Source: Caldovatus aquaticus | Lineage (GTDB): Bacteria; Pseudomonadota; Alphaproteobacteria; Acetobacterales; Acetobacteraceae | DNA: 64,000 nucleotides | Direction: 5' to 3' | Assembly (NCBI RefSeq): GCF_019458025.1 | Contig: NZ_JAHZUY010000002.1 | Location: 62,001 to 126,000, forward strand | Shown: piece after piece, positions 45,626-55,929 of the stretch | Layout: every line of letters starts with the position of its first letter | Position numbering within the stretch: the first letter of the stretch is position 1 | Position numbers and translations under genes: made by a program | Notes under the pieces: model-generated | Told to the model about the DNA's origin: nothing | The model's input: only the letters and a program-made list of their open reading frames with translations | Databases searched by the model: none

Positions 45626-46992
45626 CGCCCGCGTGCTCCCGGCTGCGTCCCGCGCCCGCCGAGCCGCGCCTTGCGGATCAGGCCCTCGTACTGGTGGGCG
45701 AACAGGTGGGACTGGATCTGCGCCACCGTGTCCATGGTGACCGAGACGATGATCAGCAGCGAGGTGCCGCCGAAATAGAAGGGCACGCCGTAGTTGCTGA
45801 TCAGGATCTCCGGCAGCAGGCAGACCAGGACCAGGTAGAGGGCGCCCACCGCCGTCAGCCGGGTGAGCACCCGGTCCAGGTACTCGGCCGTGTTCTGCCC
45901 GGGGCGGATGCCCGGGATGAAGCCGCCGTACTTCTTGAGGTTGTCCGCCGTCTCCACCGGATTGAACACCACCGCCGTGTAGAAGAAGGCGAAGAAGACG
46001 ATCAGCCCCGCGTAGAGGGCCATGTAGAGCGGCTGCCCGTGCGCGAGCAGGTCGGCGATGGTGCGGAGCAGGCCGGGCTCCGCCGCCACGTCCGTCGAGA
46101 AGCCGGCGATCGTGGCCGGCAGCAGCAGCAGCGAGGAGGCGAAGATCGGCGGGATCACGCCGGAGGTGTTGATCTTGAGCGGCAGGTGCGTGCTCTCGCC
46201 GCCGAACATCCGGTTGCCGACCTGGCGCTTCGGGTACTGCACGGGGATGCGGCGCTGCGCCCGCTCGACGAACACCACGAAGGCGATCACCGCCAGCGCG
46301 ATGGCGAGGAAGGCGAGCACGAAGAAGGTCGAGAGCGCGCCGGTGCGCGCCAGCTCCAGCGTCGCGACCAGCGCGCTCGGCAGGTTGGCGACGATCCCGG
46401 CGAAGATGATCAGCGAGATGCCGTTGCCCACCCCGCGCGCCGTGATCTGCTCGCCGAGCCACATCAGGAACATCGTGCCGCCGGTGAGCGAGACGACGCA
46501 GGAGATGCGGAAGAACCAGCCCGGGTCGTACACCGCCGCGCCGAACTGGCCGCGGATCCCCTCGAGCCCGATGGCGATGCCCCAGGCCTGGAACACCGCG
46601 ATCAGCACCGTGAGGTAGCGCGTGTACTGGTTGAGCTTCTTCCGCCCCTGCTCGCCCTCCTTCTTGAGCTGCTCCCAGGCGGGGATCGCGGCCGTCATCA
46701 GCTGCACGATGATCGAGGCCGAGATGTAGGGCATGATGTTCAGCGCGAACACCGTCATGCGCCCGAGCGCGCCGCCGGTGAACATGTCGAACATGCCGAG
46801 GATGCCGCCGCCGTGCTGGCGCAGCAGCTCGCCCATCACCGCCGGATCCACGCCGGGGACGGGGACGTAGGTGCCGATTCGGTAGACGATCAGCGCCCCC
46901 AGCGTGAACCAGATGCGCTTCTTGAGCTCGGTCGCCTTGGCCAGGACGCCGAGGTTGAGATTGGCCGCGAGCTGCTCGGCGGCGGATGCCAT
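45622..46992 (-). CDS. secY: Preprotein translocase subunit SecY
   Basis: 456 aa; the pore of the Sec channel in the inner membrane. Ten hydrophobic segments are visible. Family signatures include [21 protein letters not shown] at the start, [16 protein letters not shown] (plug/TM2 region) and [21 protein letters not shown], recognised from its core [14 protein letters not shown], and the C-terminal loop [15 protein letters not shown]. The ATG at 46992 follows AGGAGG by 8 bases; an ATG at 47070 would add a basic non-conserved stretch. A 198-base gap separates it from rplO. Confidence 0.97.
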   Translation of the reverse strand: MASAAEQLAANLNLGVLAKATELKKRIWFTLGALIVYRIGTYVPVPGVDPAVMGELLRQHGGGILGMFDMFTGGALGRMTVFALNIMPYISASIIVQLMTAAIPAWEQLKKEGEQGRKKLNQYTRYLTVLIAVFQAWGIAIGLEGIRGQFGAAVYDPGWFFRISCVVSLTGGTMFLMWLGEQITARGVGNGISLIIFAGIVANLPSALVATLELARTGALSTFFVLAFLAIALAVIAFVVFVERAQRRIPVQYPKRQVGNRMFGGESTHLPLKINTSGVIPPIFASSLLLLPATIAGFSTDVAAEPGLLRTIADLLAHGQPLYMALYAGLIVFFAFFYTAVVFNPVETADNLKKYGGFIPGIRPGQNTAEYLDRVLTRLTAVGALYLVLVCLLPEILISNYGVPFYFGGTSLLIIVSVTMDTVAQIQSHLFAHQYEGLIRKARLGGRGTQPGARGR

Positions 46993-47190
46993 CAGCGATC
47001 CTCCTCGCGGCGGCGCCGGCGGAACGTTCGCTTCCCGTCCACGCCGCCGCCGCGCGTTCCTACGCCTCAATTGCGGCCCGGCGCCCGGTGGGGCAAGCGC
47101 ACCGCGCGGTCCCCCGCGCCCGGCGCGCGCCGGGGCGACGACGCAGCGGCGGCTCGTTCCCTGTGGCCCCGCCGCCTCGCCGCGCCCCCC

Positions 47191-47697
47191 TCAGGCCGTC
47201 GCGGCGCCGGCTTCGGCCGGCGCGGCGGCCGTCGTCGTCACGCTGCCGCCCGCCGCCTGCACCGCCGCGATCGCCGCGGCGGAGGCGCCGGAGACGGTGA
47301 TCGTCACGGGACGCCGGATCGCGCCCTTGGCGAGCAGCCGCACGCCGGCGTACTTCGGCGCCGCCCGCACCACGCCGGCCGCGCGCAGCATCGCCTCGTC
47401 GATCGGCCGGTCGGCGGGCAGGCGCCCGGCCTCGATCGCCTTGTCGAGCACGCCGAGGTTGAGCGGCGCATACACCTTGCGCGAGCGGTTGACGAAGCCG
47501 CGCTTCGGCAGGCGCCGGTAGATCGGGAGCTGGCCGCCCTCGAACCCGTTCAGCCGGACGCCGGTGCGCGCCTTCTGGCCCTTGACGCCGCGCCCGCCGG
47601 TCTTGCCCTTGCCCGAACCGATGCCCCGGCCGATGCGCTTGGCCTTCTTGCGCGCGCCCGGATTGTCGCGGATCTCGTGCAGCTTCATCTCAGCCAC
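47191..47697 (-). CDS. rplO: 50S ribosomal protein L15
   Basis: 168 aa; uL15. The extended N-terminal part [21 protein letters not shown] is recognised from [34 protein letters not shown] follows, then a globular domain and an Ala/Thr tail. ATG 47697 overlaps the rpmD stop by 8 bases; ATG 47688 (MKLHEIRD), the usual family start, is an equally good choice. Confidence 0.96.
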   Translation of the reverse strand: MAEMKLHEIRDNPGARKKAKRIGRGIGSGKGKTGGRGVKGQKARTGVRLNGFEGGQLPIYRRLPKRGFVNRSRKVYAPLNLGVLDKAIEAGRLPADRPIDEAMLRAAGVVRAAPKYAGVRLLAKGAIRRPVTITVSGASAAAIAAVQAAGGSVTTTAAAPAEAGAATA

Positions 47698-47902
47698 CCT
47701 GCCCCGCCACGGTCTCCTCCACCTTCACCAGGTGGGCGACCTTGCGGATCATGCCGCGCACCGCGGGCGTGTCCTCGAGCTCGCGCGTGCGATGCATCTT
47801 GTTGAGGCCGAGTCCGATCAGCGTCTGGCGCTGGTCGGACTTGCGGCCGATCGGCGATCCGATCTGCGTCACGCGGATCGTCTTCTTCGGGGCGTCAGAC
47901 AC
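47690..47902 (-). CDS. rpmD: 50S ribosomal protein L30
   Basis: 70 aa; uL30. [20 protein letters not shown] and [20 protein letters not shown] are diagnostic, and VAHLVKVEE ends the core. It overlaps rpsE by 8 bases and rplO by 8 bases, packed inside the spc cluster. Confidence 0.97.
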   Translation of the reverse strand: MSDAPKKTIRVTQIGSPIGRKSDQRQTLIGLGLNKMHRTRELEDTPAVRGMIRKVAHLVKVEETVAGQGG

Positions 47903-48596
47903 CGTGCGCCTCCTGCGCCGCCGCGGCGGCCGCGCGCTGCTCGCCCGGCCGCGGACCGAGGATGTCGGAGACCTTCTTGCCGCGCCGCGCCGCCACCGCG
48001 CGCGGGCTGGTGCACTTCGCGAGCGCCGCGAAGGTCGCCTTGACCATGTTGTGCGGGTTGGTCGAGCCGGTGCACTTCGCGACCACGTCGCTGATGCCGA
48101 GCGTCTCGAACACCGCCCGCATCGGGCCGCCGGCGATGATGCCGGTGCCCGGCGGCGCGGAGCGCAGGATCACCCGGCCGGCGCCGAACTCGCCGATCAC
48201 GTCGTGGTGCAGGGTGCGGCCCTCGCGCATCGGCACCCGGATCATGCTGCGCTTGGCCTGCTCGGTGGCCTTGCGGATCGCCTCCGGCACCTCGCGCGCC
48301 TTGCCCGCCCCCCAGCCGACGCGCCCCTTCTGGTCGCCGACGACGACGAGCGCGGCGAACGAGAAGCGCCGGCCGCCCTTGACCACTTTGGCGACGCGGT
48401 TGATCGCGACGAGCTTGTCCTGCAGCTCCTCGCCGCCCTCGCCGCGCTCGCGCTCGCGCTGGCTGTCCCGGCGGGCGCGGTCGCGGTCGCTGCCCCCGCC
48501 CCCGCCGCGCCGGCGGCGCTGCGGCTGGTCGCCGGCCGGGGGCTCGGCGCCCGTCGCAGCCGCCGCCTCGGCCGGATTCGTCGGTTCACGTGCCAT
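47895..48596 (-). CDS. rpsE: 30S ribosomal protein S5 with long basic N-terminal extension
   Basis: 233 aa; uS5, at the mRNA entry and decoding fidelity region. Core begins near residue 58 ([20 protein letters not shown]) and includes [24 protein letters not shown] and [20 protein letters not shown], recognised from their centres. Before the core lie about 57 residues rich in Arg, Gly and Glu ([20 protein letters not shown]). E. coli S5 is 167 aa, so the extra length is mostly this tail plus a C-terminal Ala-rich end. Extensions of S5 occur in other alphaproteobacteria. Confidence 0.96.
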   Translation of the reverse strand: MAREPTNPAEAAAATGAEPPAGDQPQRRRRGGGGGSDRDRARRDSQRERERGEGGEELQDKLVAINRVAKVVKGGRRFSFAALVVVGDQKGRVGWGAGKAREVPEAIRKATEQAKRSMIRVPMREGRTLHHDVIGEFGAGRVILRSAPPGTGIIAGGPMRAVFETLGISDVVAKCTGSTNPHNMVKATFAALAKCTSPRAVAARRGKKVSDILGPRPGEQRAAAAAAQEAHGV

Positions 48597-48607
48597 ACGA
48601 CTGCTCC

Positions 48608-48973
48608 TCAGAACGACAGCCCGCCCTCGCGGGCCGCGTCCGCCAGGGCCTTGACCCGGCCGTGATAGAGGTAGGGACCGCGGTCGAAGACGACCTTGGT
48701 GACGCCCGCGGCCAGCGCGCGCTCCGCCACGCGCTTGCCGACGACCGCCGCCGCCGCCTTGTCGGCGCCGGTGCGGAGCTGCTCGCGCAGATCCTTCTCG
48801 AGCGTCGAGGCCGCGGCGAGCGTGCGCCCCTGCGCATCGTCGATCACCTGGGCGTAGATGTGCCGGCCCGAGCGGAACACGGAAAGCCGCGGCCGCCCGT
48901 GCGACTTGATCTTCAGCGAGTAGCGCAGCCGCCGGCGGCGGCGCTCCTCCAATGCGAGCTTGTCGGTCGCCAT
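48608..48973 (-). CDS. rplR: 50S ribosomal protein L18
   Basis: 121 aa; uL18, binds 5S rRNA. Basic N-terminus [20 protein letters not shown], then [21 protein letters not shown] and [21 protein letters not shown]. The start shares one base with the rplF stop (TAATG), so the two are coupled. Confidence 0.97.
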   Translation of the reverse strand: MATDKLALEERRRRRLRYSLKIKSHGRPRLSVFRSGRHIYAQVIDDAQGRTLAAASTLEKDLREQLRTGADKAAAAVVGKRVAERALAAGVTKVVFDRGPYLYHGRVKALADAAREGGLSF

Positions 48974-49506
48974 TACTTCTTCTTGCCCTCCTTGCGGAGG
49001 ATCACCTCGTCCGTGTAGCGGATGCCCTTGCCCTTGTAGGGCTCGGGCGGGCGGAAGGCGCGGATCTCCGCCGCCACCTGGCCGACGCGCTGCTTGTCCG
49101 CGCCCTCCACCCTGATCGCGGTCGGGCGCTCCGTGGTGATCCTGATCCCCTCCGGGATCGGATAGCGGATCTCGTGGCTGTAGCCGAGGTTCAGCACCAG
49201 CTCCTTGCCCTGCACCGCGGCGCGGTAGCCGGTGCCGGTGATCTCCATGGACTTGGCGAAGCCGGTGGAGACGCCCGTCACCATGCCCTGGATCAGCGAG
49301 CGCGTGGTGCCCCACATGGTGCGGCAGCGGCGGTCGTCCCGGCGCGGCTTCACCGCCACCTGGCCGTTGCCGATCTCGACCTCCACCTCGTCCGTCAGGT
49401 CGAGCTTGAGCTCGCCGTTCCTGCCCTTGGCCACCAGGGTGCGGCCCTGCAGCGCCACCTGGACGCCCGCGGGGATCGCCACCGGGTACTTGCCGACGCG
49501 AGACAT
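48973..49506 (-). CDS. rplF: 50S ribosomal protein L6
   Basis: 177 aa; uL6 near the sarcin-ricin loop and factor-binding site. [19 protein letters not shown] and the C-terminal signature [21 protein letters not shown] are typical, as is [16 protein letters not shown]. Length equals the family norm. Confidence 0.97.
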   Translation of the reverse strand: MSRVGKYPVAIPAGVQVALQGRTLVAKGRNGELKLDLTDEVEVEIGNGQVAVKPRRDDRRCRTMWGTTRSLIQGMVTGVSTGFAKSMEITGTGYRAAVQGKELVLNLGYSHEIRYPIPEGIRITTERPTAIRVEGADKQRVGQVAAEIRAFRPPEPYKGKGIRYTDEVILRKEGKKK

Positions 49507-49521
49507 GTCGCGCGCCTCCGC

Positions 49522-49920
49522 TCAGAACACGCGGCAGAGGACCTCGCCGCCGACATTGGCGGCGCGGGCCTCGGCGTCGCTCATGACGCCGCGCGGGGTG
49601 GAGAGGATGGAGATGCCGAGGCCGTTGTACACCTTCGGCAGCTCCCTGATCTTCGAGTAGACCCGCCGCCCCGGCTTCGAGACCCGGGTGATCTCGCGGA
49701 TCGCCGGCTCGCCCTCGCTGTACTTCAGCTCGATCTGCAGCTGGCGCACGCCCGGGCGCACCTCCTCCGCGCGCCAGGCGCGGATATAGCCCTCGCGCTT
49801 CAGCACCTCGCACACGCTCTCACGCAGCTTGCTGTGCGGCGCCACGCAGTGGCTCTTCCGCGCGCGCTGCGCGTTGCGGATGCGGGTCAGCATGTCGCCG
49901 AGGGGATCGGACATGGACAT
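49522..49920 (-). CDS. rpsH: 30S ribosomal protein S8
   Basis: 132 aa; uS8, a primary 16S rRNA binder and in E. coli a feedback repressor of the spc operon. [38 protein letters not shown] and the C-terminal [20 protein letters not shown], quoted to 20 residues, are diagnostic. Whether autoregulation operates here cannot be told. Confidence 0.97.
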   Translation of the reverse strand: MSMSDPLGDMLTRIRNAQRARKSHCVAPHSKLRESVCEVLKREGYIRAWRAEEVRPGVRQLQIELKYSEGEPAIREITRVSKPGRRVYSKIRELPKVYNGLGISILSTPRGVMSDAEARAANVGGEVLCRVF

Positions 49921-49939
49921 CGCGCGTCGTCCCCTCTTC

Positions 49940-50245
49940 CTACCAGCTCGCCTTCACCAGACCGGGAAGCTGGCCCCTGGAGCCGAGCTCGCGCAGCATG
50001 TTCCGGCAGAGCCGGAACTTGCGGTAATTGCCCCGCGGGCGGCCGGTGATCGCGCAGCGCAGCCGCACGCGGCTCGCCGCCCCGTTGCGCGGAAGCTGGG
50101 CGAGCTTGAGCGTCGCCTCGAAGCGCTCCTCGATCGGCAGCGCGCGGTTCATCACCACCGCCTTGAGCGCCGCACGCTTCGCCGCGTGCAGCTTCGCGAG
50201 CCGCTCGCGCCTCTTGTTCTTCTCGACTGCCGACTTCTTGGCCAT
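49940..50245 (-). CDS. rpsN: 30S ribosomal protein S14 (zinc-free type)
   Basis: 101 aa; uS14 of the head. [39 protein letters not shown] and the C-terminal [16 protein letters not shown] match the long form. It has single Cys residues but no CxxC pairs, so it is the C-minus, zinc-free type. Confidence 0.97.
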   Translation of the reverse strand: MAKKSAVEKNKRRERLAKLHAAKRAALKAVVMNRALPIEERFEATLKLAQLPRNGAASRVRLRCAITGRPRGNYRKFRLCRNMLRELGSRGQLPGLVKASW

Positions 50246-50302
50246 TCGGTCATGATCCTCCGGAACCTGCCGGCCGCCCGCGGGGCCGGCGGTTTTCCAA
50301 GC

Positions 50303-51010
50303 TCAACCGGCGAAAGGAAGGTTGAAGGCCTTGAGCAGGGCCTTCGCCTCCCGGTCCGTCTTCGCCGTGGTGACGAACACGATGTCCATGCCCCGGATCG
50401 TGTCCACCTTGTCGTAGTTGATCTCGGGGAAGATGATCTGCTCCTTCAGGCCGAGCGCGAAATTGCCCCGCCCGTCGAAGCCCTTGTTGCCGGGGATGCC
50501 GCGGAAGTCGCGCACCCGCGGCAGGGCGATCGTGACGAGCCGGTCGAGGAATTCGTACATCCGCGCCTTGCGCAGCGTGACCTTGCAGCCGATCGCCTGC
50601 CCCTTGCGGATCTTGAAGCCCGCGATCGCCTTCTTGGCGAGGGTGCGCACCGGCTTCTGGCCGCTGATCAGCGTCAGGTCCGCCACCGCGGCGTCGAGCT
50701 TCTTCGGGTCGCCCGCCGCCTCGCCGACGCCCATGTTGATGACGATCTTCTCGAGCTTCGGCACGGCCATCGGGTTCGTGTAGCCGAACTCCTCGATCAG
50801 CCGCTTGCGCACGACCTCGTCGTAGTAGCGACGCAGCCGCGGCGCCTCGGGCGGCGCGGCCTGCGCCTCGGCCGCCGTGGCGACGGCCGCGACCTGCCGC
50901 TCGGCGCCGGCCGGCGCCTGCTGCTGCCCGCGCGCCGCCTGCGGCCGCGCGCCGCCGCCCTTGGCGCCGCCCTTCGCCGGGGCGCCGCCCTTGCCCTTCG
51001 TCCCGCTCAT
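50303..51010 (-). CDS. rplE: 50S ribosomal protein L5 with long N-terminal extension
   Basis: 235 aa; uL5, binds 5S rRNA and forms a bridge to S13. The core starts near residue 57 ([19 protein letters not shown]) and holds [38 protein letters not shown] and [16 protein letters not shown], with [18 protein letters not shown] near the end. About 55 residues precede the core, rich in Gly, Lys, Ala and Gln ([19 protein letters not shown]). E. coli L5 is 179 aa. The ATG overlaps the rplX stop by 4 bases, the same coupling seen elsewhere in the cluster, so the extension is likely real. Confidence 0.95.
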   Translation of the reverse strand: MSGTKGKGGAPAKGGAKGGGARPQAARGQQQAPAGAERQVAAVATAAEAQAAPPEAPRLRRYYDEVVRKRLIEEFGYTNPMAVPKLEKIVINMGVGEAAGDPKKLDAAVADLTLISGQKPVRTLAKKAIAGFKIRKGQAIGCKVTLRKARMYEFLDRLVTIALPRVRDFRGIPGNKGFDGRGNFALGLKEQIIFPEINYDKVDTIRGMDIVFVTTAKTDREAKALLKAFNLPFAG

Positions 51011-51327
51011 GCGTCGAGCACCTCACCCGAGGACTTGGCGTAGCGCACCTTCCTCCCGTCCTCCAGGACGCGGAAGCCGACGCGCGTCGGCCGGTCGGAC
51101 TTCGGATCGATCAGCGCCAGGTTCGAGAGGTGGATCGGCGCCTCCTTCTCGATGATGCCGCCCGGCTGGTTGAGGCCGCGCGGCTTCTGATGGCGCTTCA
51201 CCATGTTCACGCCCCGCACCAGGGCGCGCTGCTCCTTCGGCATCACGGAGATCACCTCCCCGCGCTTGCCCCTGTCGCGACCGCTGAGCACCTGCACGCG
51301 GTCGCCCTTCCGGATCTTCGCCGCCAT
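51007..51327 (-). CDS. rplX: 50S ribosomal protein L24
   Basis: 106 aa; uL24, an assembly initiator at the tunnel exit. The KOW motif [20 protein letters not shown] is complete, with [20 protein letters not shown] following. It overlaps rplE by 4 bases and begins 4 bases after rplN. Confidence 0.97.
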   Translation of the reverse strand: MAAKIRKGDRVQVLSGRDRGKRGEVISVMPKEQRALVRGVNMVKRHQKPRGLNQPGGIIEKEAPIHLSNLALIDPKSDRPTRVGFRVLEDGRKVRYAKSSGEVLDA

Positions 51328-51331
51328 GGCC

Positions 51332-51700
51332 CTACAGGACCTCCGGCGCGAGGCTGATGATCTTCATGTACTTCTTCGCCCGCAGCTCGCGCACCACGGG
51401 CCCGAAGATGCGGGTGCCGATCGGCTCGCCCTGCTTGTTGATCAGCACGGCAGCGTTGCTGTCGAAGCGGATCGCCGTGCCGTCGCCGCGCCGCACCGGA
51501 TAGGCGGTGCGGACGATGACGGCGCGGTGCACCTCGCCCTTCTTCACCTTGGCGCGCGGGATCGCCTCCTTGACGGAGACCACGATCACGTCGCCCACGC
51601 TCGCGGTCTTGCGCTTCGAGCCGCCGAGCACCTTGATGCACTGCACGCGCCGCGCGCCGGAATTGTCGGCGACGTCGAGATTGGTTTCGACGCTGATCAC
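51332..51700 (-). CDS. rplN: 50S ribosomal protein L14
   Basis: 122 aa; uL14 at the subunit interface. It begins [20 protein letters not shown] and includes [20 protein letters not shown] and [17 protein letters not shown], all classical. The length matches the family exactly. Confidence 0.98.
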   Translation of the reverse strand: MISVETNLDVADNSGARRVQCIKVLGGSKRKTASVGDVIVVSVKEAIPRAKVKKGEVHRAVIVRTAYPVRRGDGTAIRFDSNAAVLINKQGEPIGTRIFGPVVRELRAKKYMKIISLAPEVL

Positions 51701-51713
51701 CGCCGCGTTCTCC

Positions 51714-52034
51714 TCACGCCTGCGCCGCCGCGGCGCCGCCGCCCGCCGGCGGCGCGCCGAGCGGCTTGCCCTTCACGAGGGCGGGCCGCTCCACCGGCTG
51801 GCCGTTGCGGCCGACCACCAGCCAGGTCTTGCGCCGGCTGATCGGGCGACACTCCTCGATCTGCACGAGGTCGCCTTCCTTGCAGACGTTGCCCTCGTCG
51901 TGCGCCGCGTACTTCTTCGAGCGCTTGATGAATTTCTTGTAGAGCGGGTGCATGACGCGACGCTCGACAAGCACCGTGACGGTCTTGTCCATCTTGTCGC
52001 TGACCACCCGGCCCGTGAGGACTCGCCTCGGCAT
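51714..52034 (-). CDS. rpsQ: 30S ribosomal protein S17
   Basis: 106 aa; uS17, a 16S rRNA-binding OB-fold protein. [20 protein letters not shown] and [19 protein letters not shown] are diagnostic, followed by [13 protein letters not shown]. The C-terminus has an extra 25-residue Pro/Gly/Ala tail. ATG 52034 is chosen from homologue starts with AGGAG about 11 bases upstream; ATG 52058 would overlap rpmC by 8 bases and add 8 residues. Confidence 0.95.
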   Translation of the reverse strand: MPRRVLTGRVVSDKMDKTVTVLVERRVMHPLYKKFIKRSKKYAAHDEGNVCKEGDLVQIEECRPISRRKTWLVVGRNGQPVERPALVKGKPLGAPPAGGGAAAAQA

Positions 52035-52050
52035 CGCCGCCGGTCTCCTC

Positions 52051-52269
52051 TCAGCCATGCCTGCCAGCGGACGCCGCCTCGGCGCGGCGCCGCTCGTTCA
52101 TCACCGTCTTCACCCGCGCGATGTCGCGCCGCACCTGTCGGATGCGGCTGACCGCCTCCAGCTGGCCGGTGGCGCGCTGGAAGCGCAGGTTGAACTGCTC
52201 CTTGCGCAGATCAAGCAGCAGCGCCTTCAGCTCGTCGGGCGTCTTCGCCCGCACCTCGCCGATCTTCAT
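52051..52269 (-). CDS. rpmC: 50S ribosomal protein L29
   Basis: 72 aa; uL29 at the tunnel exit, part of the docking site for SRP and trigger factor. [35 protein letters not shown] and [15 protein letters not shown] form the two-helix hairpin. It starts 4 bases after the rplP stop. Confidence 0.97.
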   Translation of the reverse strand: MKIGEVRAKTPDELKALLLDLRKEQFNLRFQRATGQLEAVSRIRQVRRDIARVKTVMNERRRAEAASAGRHG

Positions 52270-52273
52270 CGCC

Positions 52274-52699
52274 TCAGGCCTCCGCCCCCGCGCCGAGGCG
52301 CGTGACGATCTTGGTCTTGATCGGCAGCTTCGCCGCGCCGAGCGCCAGCGCCTCGCGCGCCGTCTCCTCGGGAATGCCGTCCACCTCGAACATGATGCGT
52401 CCCGGCTTGACCCGGCAGATCCAGTATTCCGGCGAGCCCTTGCCCGAGCCCATGCGGACCTCGGCCGGCTTGGTGGTGACCGGCACGTCGGGGAAGACGC
52501 GGATCCAGACGCGGCCGGCGCGCTTCATCGCGCGCGTGATCGCGCGCCGCGCCGCCTCGATCTGGCGTGCCGTCACCCGCTCGGGCTCCAGCGCCTTCAG
52601 GCCGTAGGCGCCGAAGTTGAGCGTGAAGCCGCCCTTGGCGAGGCCGTGGATGCGGCCCTTGTGGGCCTTGCGGAACTTCGTGCGCTTGGGCTGCAGCAT
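52274..52699 (-). CDS. rplP: 50S ribosomal protein L16
   Basis: 141 aa; uL16 near the A-site tRNA elbow. [40 protein letters not shown] and [20 protein letters not shown] are typical. Length close to the family norm. Confidence 0.98.
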   Translation of the reverse strand: MLQPKRTKFRKAHKGRIHGLAKGGFTLNFGAYGLKALEPERVTARQIEAARRAITRAMKRAGRVWIRVFPDVPVTTKPAEVRMGSGKGSPEYWICRVKPGRIMFEVDGIPEETAREALALGAAKLPIKTKIVTRLGAGAEA

Positions 52700-52710
52700 C
52701 GTTCTTCACA

Positions 52711-53388
52711 TCACCGCTGCGGCGCCTGCTCCGCGGCGCGCTTGTCCTGCGCCATCGGGTCGTGCGCCATGATCTCGCCCTTGAACACCCACACCTTCAC
52801 GCCGCAGGTGCCGTAGGTGGTCTTGGCCGTCGCCTGGCCGTAGTCGATGTCCGCGCGCAGCGTGTGCAGCGGCACGCGTCCCTCACGATACCACTCCATG
52901 CGCGCGATCTCGGCCCCGCCGAGGCGGCCGGAGCAGTTGATCCGGATGCCCTGGGCGCCGAGGCGCATGGCCGATTGCACCGCCCGCTTCATCGCCCGGC
53001 GGAAGGCCACCCGGCGCTCGAGCTGCTGGGCGATGCTCTCGGCAACGAGCTGCGCGTCGATCTCGGGCTTGCGGATCTCCAGGATGTTCAACGCCACCTC
53101 GGCGCCGGCCATCTTCTGCAGGTCCTTGCGCAGGCTTTCGATCGCCTCGCCCTTCTTGCCGATGATCACGCCGGGGCGCGCCGCGTGGATCGTCACCCGC
53201 GGCTTCTTCGCCGGGCGCTCGATCACCACGCGCGAGATGCCGGCGCCCTTCAGGCGCTCGCGCAGCATCTCCCGGAGCCTGATGTCCTCGTGCAGCATCT
53301 GGGCATAGTCGTCGTCCGCGTACCAGCGGCTGTCCCAGGTGCGGTTGATGCCGAGCCGCAGCCCGATCGGGTTCACCTTCTGGCCCAT
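52711..53388 (-). CDS. rpsC: 30S ribosomal protein S3
   Basis: 225 aa; uS3 of the mRNA entry tunnel. It begins [20 protein letters not shown]; the KH domain has [20 protein letters not shown] with its GxxG (GKKG); the C-terminal domain has [20 protein letters not shown] and [16 protein letters not shown]. Start 53388 follows the family; an upstream ATG at 53469 would read through the end of rplV. One of the most conserved genes here. Confidence 0.98.
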   Translation of the reverse strand: MGQKVNPIGLRLGINRTWDSRWYADDDYAQMLHEDIRLREMLRERLKGAGISRVVIERPAKKPRVTIHAARPGVIIGKKGEAIESLRKDLQKMAGAEVALNILEIRKPEIDAQLVAESIAQQLERRVAFRRAMKRAVQSAMRLGAQGIRINCSGRLGGAEIARMEWYREGRVPLHTLRADIDYGQATAKTTYGTCGVKVWVFKGEIMAHDPMAQDKRAAEQAPQR

Positions 53389-53390
53389 GC

Positions 53391-53798
53391 TTACGCGGCC
53401 CCCTCCTGCGCGGACGCGGACGCCTGCGGCGCGCGCTCCGCCACCACGATGGTCATGTGGCTGAGCCACTTCTCGATCCGCGCCGCGCGGCCCCGGGCGC
53501 GCGCGTGGAAGCGCTTCATCACCACCGAGCGCCCGACCTCGACCCGGCTCACCACCAGCTGGTCCACGTCGAGCTGGTGGTTGTTCTCGGCGTTCGCGAT
53601 CGCGCTCTCGAGCGTCTTCTTCACCTGGCGCGCGATCGGGCGCTTGGAGAAGGTGAGGCGCGCAAGCGCCTCCTGCGCCTTCTGCCCGCGGATCAGGCCG
53701 GCGACGAGGGCGAGCTTGCGCGGGCTGACGCGGATGTTGCGCGCGACCGCCTGCGCCTCCGTCTCGGACAGCCTGCGCGGCATCTTCGGCTTGCTCAT
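53391..53798 (-). CDS. rplV: 50S ribosomal protein L22
   Basis: 135 aa; uL22, whose beta-hairpin lines the exit tunnel. [40 protein letters not shown] and [20 protein letters not shown] mark the fold; the last of these covers the tunnel hairpin. A short Ala/Gln C-terminal tail follows. Two bases separate its stop from the rpsC start. Confidence 0.97.
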   Translation of the reverse strand: MSKPKMPRRLSETEAQAVARNIRVSPRKLALVAGLIRGQKAQEALARLTFSKRPIARQVKKTLESAIANAENNHQLDVDQLVVSRVEVGRSVVMKRFHARARGRAARIEKWLSHMTIVVAERAPQASASAQEGAA

Positions 53799-53808
53799 GG
53801 CGTGCTGC

Positions 53809-54090
53809 TCAGCCCCGCTTCGCCTTCCGGTCGGCCGCGTGGCCGGTGAAGGTCCGGGTCGGCGAGAACTCGCCGAACTTGTGGCCGACCATGTTCTCCG
53901 TCACCTGCACCGGGATGAACTTCTTGCCGTTGTACACCCCGAAGGTGAGTCCCACGAATTGCGGCAGGATCGTCGAGCGGCGCGACCAGATCTTGATGAT
54001 CTCGTTGCGCCCGGACTCGCGGGCCTTCTCCGCCTTTGCCAGCAGGTAGCCGTCCACGAACGGCCCCTTCCATACGCTGCGCGAACCCAT
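53809..54090 (-). CDS. rpsS: 30S ribosomal protein S19
   Basis: 93 aa; uS19 of the head, contacting the large subunit. [40 protein letters not shown] and [20 protein letters not shown] are the standard motifs. It sits 7 bases after rplB. Confidence 0.98.
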   Translation of the reverse strand: MGSRSVWKGPFVDGYLLAKAEKARESGRNEIIKIWSRRSTILPQFVGLTFGVYNGKKFIPVQVTENMVGHKFGEFSPTRTFTGHAADRKAKRG

Positions 54091-54097
54091 CCTCGCC

Positions 54098-54934
54098 TCA
54101 GCCCTTCGTCGCGTGGCGGCGCCGGAGGATCAGCCGGTCCGTCCGCTTGTTGTTGCGCGTCTTCTTGCCCTTGGTCGGAATGCCCCACGGCGTCACCGGA
54201 TGCCGCCCGCCGGAGGTGCGCCCCTCGCCGCCGCCGTGGGGATGGTCGATCGGGTTCATCGAGACGCCGCGGTTGTGCGGACGGAAACCCAGCCACCGCT
54301 TGCGCCCGGCCTTGCCGATCTTCTGGTTGCTGTTGTCCGGGTTCGACACCGCGCCGACGGTCGCCATGCACTCGGCGCGCACCATCCGCAGCTCGCCGGA
54401 CATCAGCTTGATCTGCGCGTAGCCCTGGTCCTTGCCGACCAGCTGCGCGTAGGTCCCCGCGGCGCGCGCGATCTTGCCGCCGGCGCCCGGCTTCATCTCC
54501 ACGTTATGGATGATGGTGCCGACCGGGATCGCGGCCAGCGGCATGGCGTTGCCCGGCTTGATGTCCACCCGCTCGCCGCTGATCACCTGGTCGCCCGCCT
54601 TCAGCCGCTGCGGCGCGAGGATGTAGGAAAGCTCCCCGTCCTCGTAGCGGATCAGCGCGATCCAGGCGCTGCGGTTCGGGTCGTACTCCAGCCGCTCCAC
54701 CGTCGCAGGCACGCCGAACTTGGCGCGCCGCTTGAAGTCCACCAGGCGGTAGGCGCGCTTGTGGCCGCCGCCGCGGAAGCGCACCGTGATGTGGCCGTGG
54801 TGGTTGCGCCCGCCCGTCGAGTGCTTGCCCCTGGTCAGCGCCTTGACGGGCTTGCCCTTCCACAGCTCGGAGCGGTCCACCAGCACCGTGCCGCGCAGGC
54901 TCGGCGTGACCGGATTGAACGTCTTCAGTGCCAT
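54098..54934 (-). CDS. rplB: 50S ribosomal protein L2
   Basis: 278 aa; uL2, important for subunit association and peptidyl-transferase activity. [20 protein letters not shown] opens the protein; [19 protein letters not shown] and the strongly conserved [20 protein letters not shown] near the C-terminus, which contains the functional His, are present. Length equals the norm. Confidence 0.98.
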   Translation of the reverse strand: MALKTFNPVTPSLRGTVLVDRSELWKGKPVKALTRGKHSTGGRNHHGHITVRFRGGGHKRAYRLVDFKRRAKFGVPATVERLEYDPNRSAWIALIRYEDGELSYILAPQRLKAGDQVISGERVDIKPGNAMPLAAIPVGTIIHNVEMKPGAGGKIARAAGTYAQLVGKDQGYAQIKLMSGELRMVRAECMATVGAVSNPDNSNQKIGKAGRKRWLGFRPHNRGVSMNPIDHPHGGGEGRTSGGRHPVTPWGIPTKGKKTRNNKRTDRLILRRRHATKG

Positions 54935-54938
54935 GGCG

Positions 54939-55289
54939 TCACGCCAGCCCCGTCGTGAAGTCGATGCTCTGGCCCGGCGCGAGCCGCACCATCGCCTTCT
55001 TCCAATCCGAGCGCCGGCCAGGCCGGCCCCGGAACCGCTTCGTCTTGCCCTTCACGGTGAGGGTGTTCACCGCGACGACCGTCACGCCGAACAGCCCCTC
55101 AACCGCGGCCTTGATCTCGGGCTTGGTCGCCTCGATCGGCACGCGGAACACGACCTGGTTCTGCTCGCCGAGGCGCGTCGCCTTCTCGGTGATCACCGGC
55201 GAGAGGATGGTCTGGTACATCCGCTCGCGCGAGAGCGCCGGACCGCGTCGCGCCGCGCCCTTGCCCTGCTGCTGCGCCGCTTCGCTCAC
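54939..55289 (-). CDS. rplW: 50S ribosomal protein L23
   Basis: 116 aa from the chosen GTG; uL23 at the tunnel exit, a docking site for trigger factor. The core [40 protein letters not shown] and [20 protein letters not shown] is standard. The GTG at 55289 overlaps the rplD stop by 4 bases; a shorter start at ATG 55220 (MYQTIL) would drop about 23 basic residues. Confidence 0.95.
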   Translation of the reverse strand: MSEAAQQQGKGAARRGPALSRERMYQTILSPVITEKATRLGEQNQVVFRVPIEATKPEIKAAVEGLFGVTVVAVNTLTVKGKTKRFRGRPGRRSDWKKAMVRLAPGQSIDFTTGLA

Positions 55290-55906
55290 GACAGCCGCTC
55301 CTTCAGCGCCTCGACGCCCGCACGGGTCAGCGCCAGAACGTCGTGGTTGAGGATGTCGTACACGTTGGCGCCGACGCTCGGCAGCACGTGCAGGTTCGGC
55401 AGGTTGCGCACGCAGCGGCCGAAATGCTCGTCCACCGTCGCGTCCACCACCAGCGCGCTCTTCCACCCGAACGCCTTGACGCGCGCCGCCATCTGCTTCG
55501 TCTTGCCGTCCGGCGCGCCGACCGCGGCGTCGAGGACGACGAGCTTGCCCTCCTTCGCCTTGGCGCTGAGCGCGTAGATCAGGCCGAGGCGGCGTACCTT
55601 CTTGTTGAGGTCGTAGCCGTGCTCGCGCACCACCGGCCCGTGCACGACGCCGCCCTTGCGGAACTGCGGCGCGCGCAGGCTGCCCTGGCGGGCGCGGCCA
55701 GTGCCCTTCTGGCGCCAGGGCTTCTTGGTGGTGCCCTGCACCTCGCCCATGCCCTTGGCCTTGTGCGTGCCGGCCCGGCGCTTGGCGAGCTGCCAGTGCA
55801 CGACGCGCGCGAGGATGTCGCCCCGCGGCTCCGCCGCGAAGATCTCATCCGGAAGCTCGATCTCCCCCGCCGGGGCGTTGTCGAGCGTGACGACAGGAAC
55901 CTGCAT
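55286..55906 (-). CDS. rplD: 50S ribosomal protein L4
   Basis: 206 aa; uL4, whose loop reaches the exit tunnel; in E. coli it also represses the S10 operon. [20 protein letters not shown] and [20 protein letters not shown] are the tunnel-loop signature; [19 protein letters not shown] and the [14 protein letters not shown] end are typical. The start ATG at 55906 follows homologues. Whether L4 autoregulates here is unknown. Confidence 0.97.
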   Translation of the reverse strand: MQVPVVTLDNAPAGEIELPDEIFAAEPRGDILARVVHWQLAKRRAGTHKAKGMGEVQGTTKKPWRQKGTGRARQGSLRAPQFRKGGVVHGPVVREHGYDLNKKVRRLGLIYALSAKAKEGKLVVLDAAVGAPDGKTKQMAARVKAFGWKSALVVDATVDEHFGRCVRNLPNLHVLPSVGANVYDILNHDVLALTRAGVEALKERLS

Positions 55907-55929
55907 CGGCGCGTTCGTCCGTCCGTACC

